NCBI GenBank assembly: GCA_003567205.1
Contig: PXAA01000114.1
Location: 1-35,414 of the forward strand
DNA length: 35,414 nt
Direction: 5' to 3'
Origin: Bacteroidales bacterium
GTDB lineage: Bacteria > Bacteroidota > Bacteroidia > Bacteroidales > UBA7960
The notes under the pieces are model-generated. The model had not been told where the DNA came from. It saw only the letters and a program-made list of their open reading frames with translations, and ran no database searches. Positions 32,371 through 35,414 of this stretch are shown piece after piece (position 1 is the first letter of the stretch; each line of letters starts with the position of its first letter). The position numbers and the translations under genes were made by a program.

Positions 32371-34533
32371 ATGGATGCACAACGAACATATATGCCGCTG
32401 CCGAAACTGTTTTTGCCGTTTGGGACTGGGGCGCTGGTTTATTTGAAGTTTGGGGACGTAGTTTCTGCAGGCAACCTTACAATTGGCCTGGTGGCATCTT
32501 CCCTGCTATTGTTTTCAGGTGTCTTCATGAGGATAACATCTTATTGTAAGTCCTGGTATTTCGGATTCAGCATATTTCTGACAATCTTTGTCGCAGGCTA
32601 TATCCTGGCCTGGCAACACGACCAGTTCGGCCGGGAAAAACATTTCAGGCATTATCAGGACCAGCCAGGGTACCTGATGGTGCAGGCAAGGGAACCGCTG
32701 TCTGAAAAGACCAACTCCTACCAGTTGCTTGTGGATGTCCTTTATTTTGTAAACGACAGCCTGCATGAACACGTTGAAGGCCGTTTGATCCTTTACCTGG
32801 CAAAAGACAGCCTGGTTCCTGAAATAGCATACGGGGATCGCCTGCTTATCGGGAATATTTTTGATGATATCGCCTCTCCGCAGAACCCCAATGCATTTAA
32901 TTACCGGCAATACCTTGCCCGGAACAACATATTCCATTCCACATATATCCCCAACGACCAATGGCATCATACAGGAGAAAACCATGGTCGCAATTACATA
33001 CGCCTGGCCTTCAGGCTACGTGAACAGGCCATGATGGTTTTTAAGAAAAATCCGTTGTCGGAACGCGACTTTGCGGTAATTACTGCATTGTTGCTGGGAT
33101 ACCGGGAATACCTGGATGAAGATCTCAGGCGCGAATTTGCCGGGGCCGGGGCAATGCATATACTGTGTGTTTCAGGTCTGCACGTGGGCATCATTTTTAT
33201 GGTCCTCAAAAACATTTTTTCGTTTTTTGTCCGCATTCCCGGAGGTCGCCATTTCCGGACCCTGTGCATTATCCTGTTTATTTGGCTTTATGCAGCCGTT
33301 ACCGGGTTCAGCCCCTCGGTACTGAGGGCATCTGTCATGTTTAGCTTCGTAGCAGTGGGGCAAAGTTTCCGGAGACCCACAAACATATACAATACATTGG
33401 CTGCTTCTGCCTTTGTGCTCGTTATCAGTAATCCAATGATTATCACACATATTGGTTTTCAATTATCTTATCTGGCCGTAATCAGCATTGTTAGCCTCCA
33501 ACCCCGCATATATGACATCATGTCCGTGAAACAGCCGATTCTGAACAAAGCCTGGTCTATTATTACGGTTTCACTGGCTGCACAATTAGCCACCGGGCCG
33601 TTGGCCCTGCACTATTTCAACCAGTTTCCCAATTATTTCCTATTGACCAATCTGGTGGTGATCCCCCTTGCAGGCATTATTATTTATACTTCCCTTTTGA
33701 CGCTTTTGCTGAACGCTGTTCCTGTGGCCGGTATATTCATGGGTTACATGCTGTCCGCATCACTTAACTGCCTGCATCAATCCGTGCGCCTTATCGAAGA
33801 CTTGCCTTATTCAACCGCCCGGGGAATTTATTTGACTGCCCCGGAAACAATCCTGATATTTGCCTTCCTTGTTTTCCTTTTTGCATACTGGATCTGCGGC
33901 AACCGTAAATCCCTGCTGACAGCGCTCGTAATTTTACTTGTTATGGTATCCTCCTTTTCACAGCGCGGCATCCGCAACAGTATGCAGCGGGCTTTTGTGG
34001 TGTATAGCATTAACCGGGCCACTGCCATAGATTTTATTGTCGGGAAAAAAACCTATTTACTGGCTTGCGACCAGGTAATGTCGGATCCAAGGTACAAAGA
34101 GTACAATATATCAGCCAATCGCCTGAAAAAAGGGGTTTTTGGCAGGAATCAGTCATTTGCCCTGTGTGATTCATCTGCCCATTTTTCAGTTGACGGCTTT
34201 GCGCGCAATGGGGAGTTGTTGGTGTTTAATGGTTTAATTATGCTTATGATCAGTGAGGAGGGTTTTTACAGGCTGCCTGACAGCAAAGATTATGTTGAAA
34301 TAACAGAAAATTTACCAGGGCATCTTTCCTTTCCATTTGAGGTGGATTATTTATTGATCACCCAAAATCCCCGCCTGAATATGCCTCATATTTTCCGGTC
34401 AATTAAACCTGCCAGGGTGGTTATCGATGCTTCCAACAGCCGGTGGAATGCAGACCGCATAGAAGAAGCCTGCATCGAAGCCGGGATTGAGGTCTGGAAT
34501 GTGCGGCGCCGGGGGGCTTATCAGGGGGGATAA
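32371..34533 (+). CDS. ComEC/Rec2 family competence protein
   Basis: 720 aa; DUF4131-like N-terminus, AGAMHILCVSGLHVGIIFMVLKNIFSFF, AAVTGFSPSVLRASVMFSF, NPMIITHIGFQLSYLAVISI. Confidence 0.92.
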   Translation: MDAQRTYMPLPKLFLPFGTGALVYLKFGDVVSAGNLTIGLVASSLLLFSGVFMRITSYCKSWYFGFSIFLTIFVAGYILAWQHDQFGREKHFRHYQDQPGYLMVQAREPLSEKTNSYQLLVDVLYFVNDSLHEHVEGRLILYLAKDSLVPEIAYGDRLLIGNIFDDIASPQNPNAFNYRQYLARNNIFHSTYIPNDQWHHTGENHGRNYIRLAFRLREQAMMVFKKNPLSERDFAVITALLLGYREYLDEDLRREFAGAGAMHILCVSGLHVGIIFMVLKNIFSFFVRIPGGRHFRTLCIILFIWLYAAVTGFSPSVLRASVMFSFVAVGQSFRRPTNIYNTLAASAFVLVISNPMIITHIGFQLSYLAVISIVSLQPRIYDIMSVKQPILNKAWSIITVSLAAQLATGPLALHYFNQFPNYFLLTNLVVIPLAGIIIYTSLLTLLLNAVPVAGIFMGYMLSASLNCLHQSVRLIEDLPYSTARGIYLTAPETILIFAFLVFLFAYWICGNRKSLLTALVILLVMVSSFSQRGIRNSMQRAFVVYSINRATAIDFIVGKKTYLLACDQVMSDPRYKEYNISANRLKKGVFGRNQSFALCDSSAHFSVDGFARNGELLVFNGLIMLMISEEGFYRLPDSKDYVEITENLPGHLSFPFEVDYLLITQNPRLNMPHIFRSIKPARVVIDASNSRWNADRIEEACIEAGIEVWNVRRRGAYQGG

Positions 34534-34544
34534 GCGGGAAGCCT

Positions 34545-35150
34545 TCAGAACACAGTCAGAATAAGGGTAACCAATATGGGGACGAGCATGGTAAGCAGTA
34601 TGCCATGAAACAATGCAATGATGGCAAACTCTTTGCCCGATGCGGTGGTAATGATAGGCAGGCTTGTATCCATGCTGGTGGCCCCGGCTGCACTGATCGG
34701 AGCCAGTTTACCAAAATATATGGCCATGACCGGGGCCATGACCAGGGTTATGATCTCGCGAATGATGTTTGAAAGCAACGCAATGACCCCCAGTGTTTCA
34801 CTGTGCATTTGCGTAATCAGAATGCTCGAAAGGCTGTAATACCCAAATCCGGCGCCTACGGCCATACCTTCCCTGATCCCCACGCTGTCGACAAACTGAA
34901 CAACAACTAATACACCGGCAAAGGTGCCCGCAATGGTGGCAAGTGGCAGAAGGAACAGCCGGATCCCCTGCTCCCTGAGCAATGAAAGAGAACGTTGATC
35001 GGCACCGATACTGATGCCCACCAGAAACATCAGGACATATAAGGCGTATTTGCCAGGATTGCTGCCATCAATGATCAGGGGCAGCCAGCCGGAATATCCC
35101 AACAAGATCCCCAGTGAAAATGCCAACAATATTTTCAGACTGTTTTTCAA
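34545..35150 (-). CDS. LysO family lysine exporter, C-terminal-type subunit
   Basis: YVLMFLVGISIGADQRSL...MAVGAGFGYYSLSSILITQMHSETLGVIALLSNIIREIITLVMAPVMA...GATSMDTSLPIITTASG, YbjE/LysO signature. Confidence 0.88.
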   Translation of the reverse strand: MKNSLKILLAFSLGILLGYSGWLPLIIDGSNPGKYALYVLMFLVGISIGADQRSLSLLREQGIRLFLLPLATIAGTFAGVLVVVQFVDSVGIREGMAVGAGFGYYSLSSILITQMHSETLGVIALLSNIIREIITLVMAPVMAIYFGKLAPISAAGATSMDTSLPIITTASGKEFAIIALFHGILLTMLVPILVTLILTVF

Positions 35151-35157
35151 AACCTTC

Positions 35158-35414
35158 TTATCGTTTTTTAAAATATAACTTCCACAGAATCAGGGCAAGG
35201 GCAATACTCCCGGTCATGGCGGCAACACTGAATACCAAGGCGGTCAGCCCCAGGGAAGGCAACGTCGACATGATCAGCGGGTCGCGGCCGATGGTCAGAC
35301 CAAGCAGAAATAGCAGTAAAAAGATACTCCATATGATCAGCGTATCCAATACCCTGATCACGCGGGGTCTATGCCTGATCAGGTATCCTACAAATATGCC
35401 CGCCGACATAATGA
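35158..35414 (-). CDS. LysO family protein, N-terminal-type subunit (5' end probably beyond window edge)
   Basis: GIFVGYLIRHRPRVIRVLDTLIIWSIFLLLFLLGLTIGRDPLI resembles the LysO/YbjE N-terminus; frame remains open to the window edge, internal ATG at 35409. Confidence 0.75.
   Translation of the reverse strand, partial: IMSAGIFVGYLIRHRPRVIRVLDTLIIWSIFLLLFLLGLTIGRDPLIMSTLPSLGLTALVFSVAAMTGSIALALILWKLYFKKR

Noticed and set aside
34545-35414. LysO split into two genes as a frameshifted pseudogene
   Set aside because: Both parts have their own start/stop with a 7-nt gap and intact signatures; two-gene LysO organisation is, to my knowledge, usual in Bacteroidota.

Overview
This is a chromosomal window with Bacteroidota character: T9SS-type C-terminal sorting domains, TAnnTTTG-like promoters, and LpxB, KdsC, CvpA, HolA, SurE and CcmF-type housekeeping genes. 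I saw no rRNA, tRNA, CRISPR array or insertion sequence. Left part (1-7.3 kb): a partial succinate-semialdehyde-type aldehyde dehydrogenase, an MscS channel, an unassigned 203-aa protein, DUF3127, a group II PLP decarboxylase, CvpA, EVE, HolA and an HsdR_N-like protein. Middle (7.3-22.3 kb): a secreted subtilisin, CcmF/CcsA, a DUF2520/KdsC-like/Maf cluster, then two tandem giant secreted CotH-kinase paralogs. On the minus strand (22.3-29.1 kb) there is a tightly packed apparent operon, HlyD-like MFP -> VTC-type polyphosphate polymerase domain -> DUF4956 -> a third giant CotH protein. Right part: YugP-like zinc peptidase, SurE, a small membrane protein, LpxB, ComEC and a two-gene LysO. The two most interesting observations are (i) the HlyD/VTC/DUF4956/CotH operon facing two further CotH paralogs, a candidate secreted-kinase/polyphosphate envelope system, and (ii) a 205-codon in-frame insertion that splits the chitobiase-like domain of the third CotH protein. 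That insert is itself a circular permutation of a carboxypeptidase-regulatory-like repeat plus an 'FQVDM' domain: removing it rejoins both domains cleanly. All family calls come from motif reading only; no database search was run.
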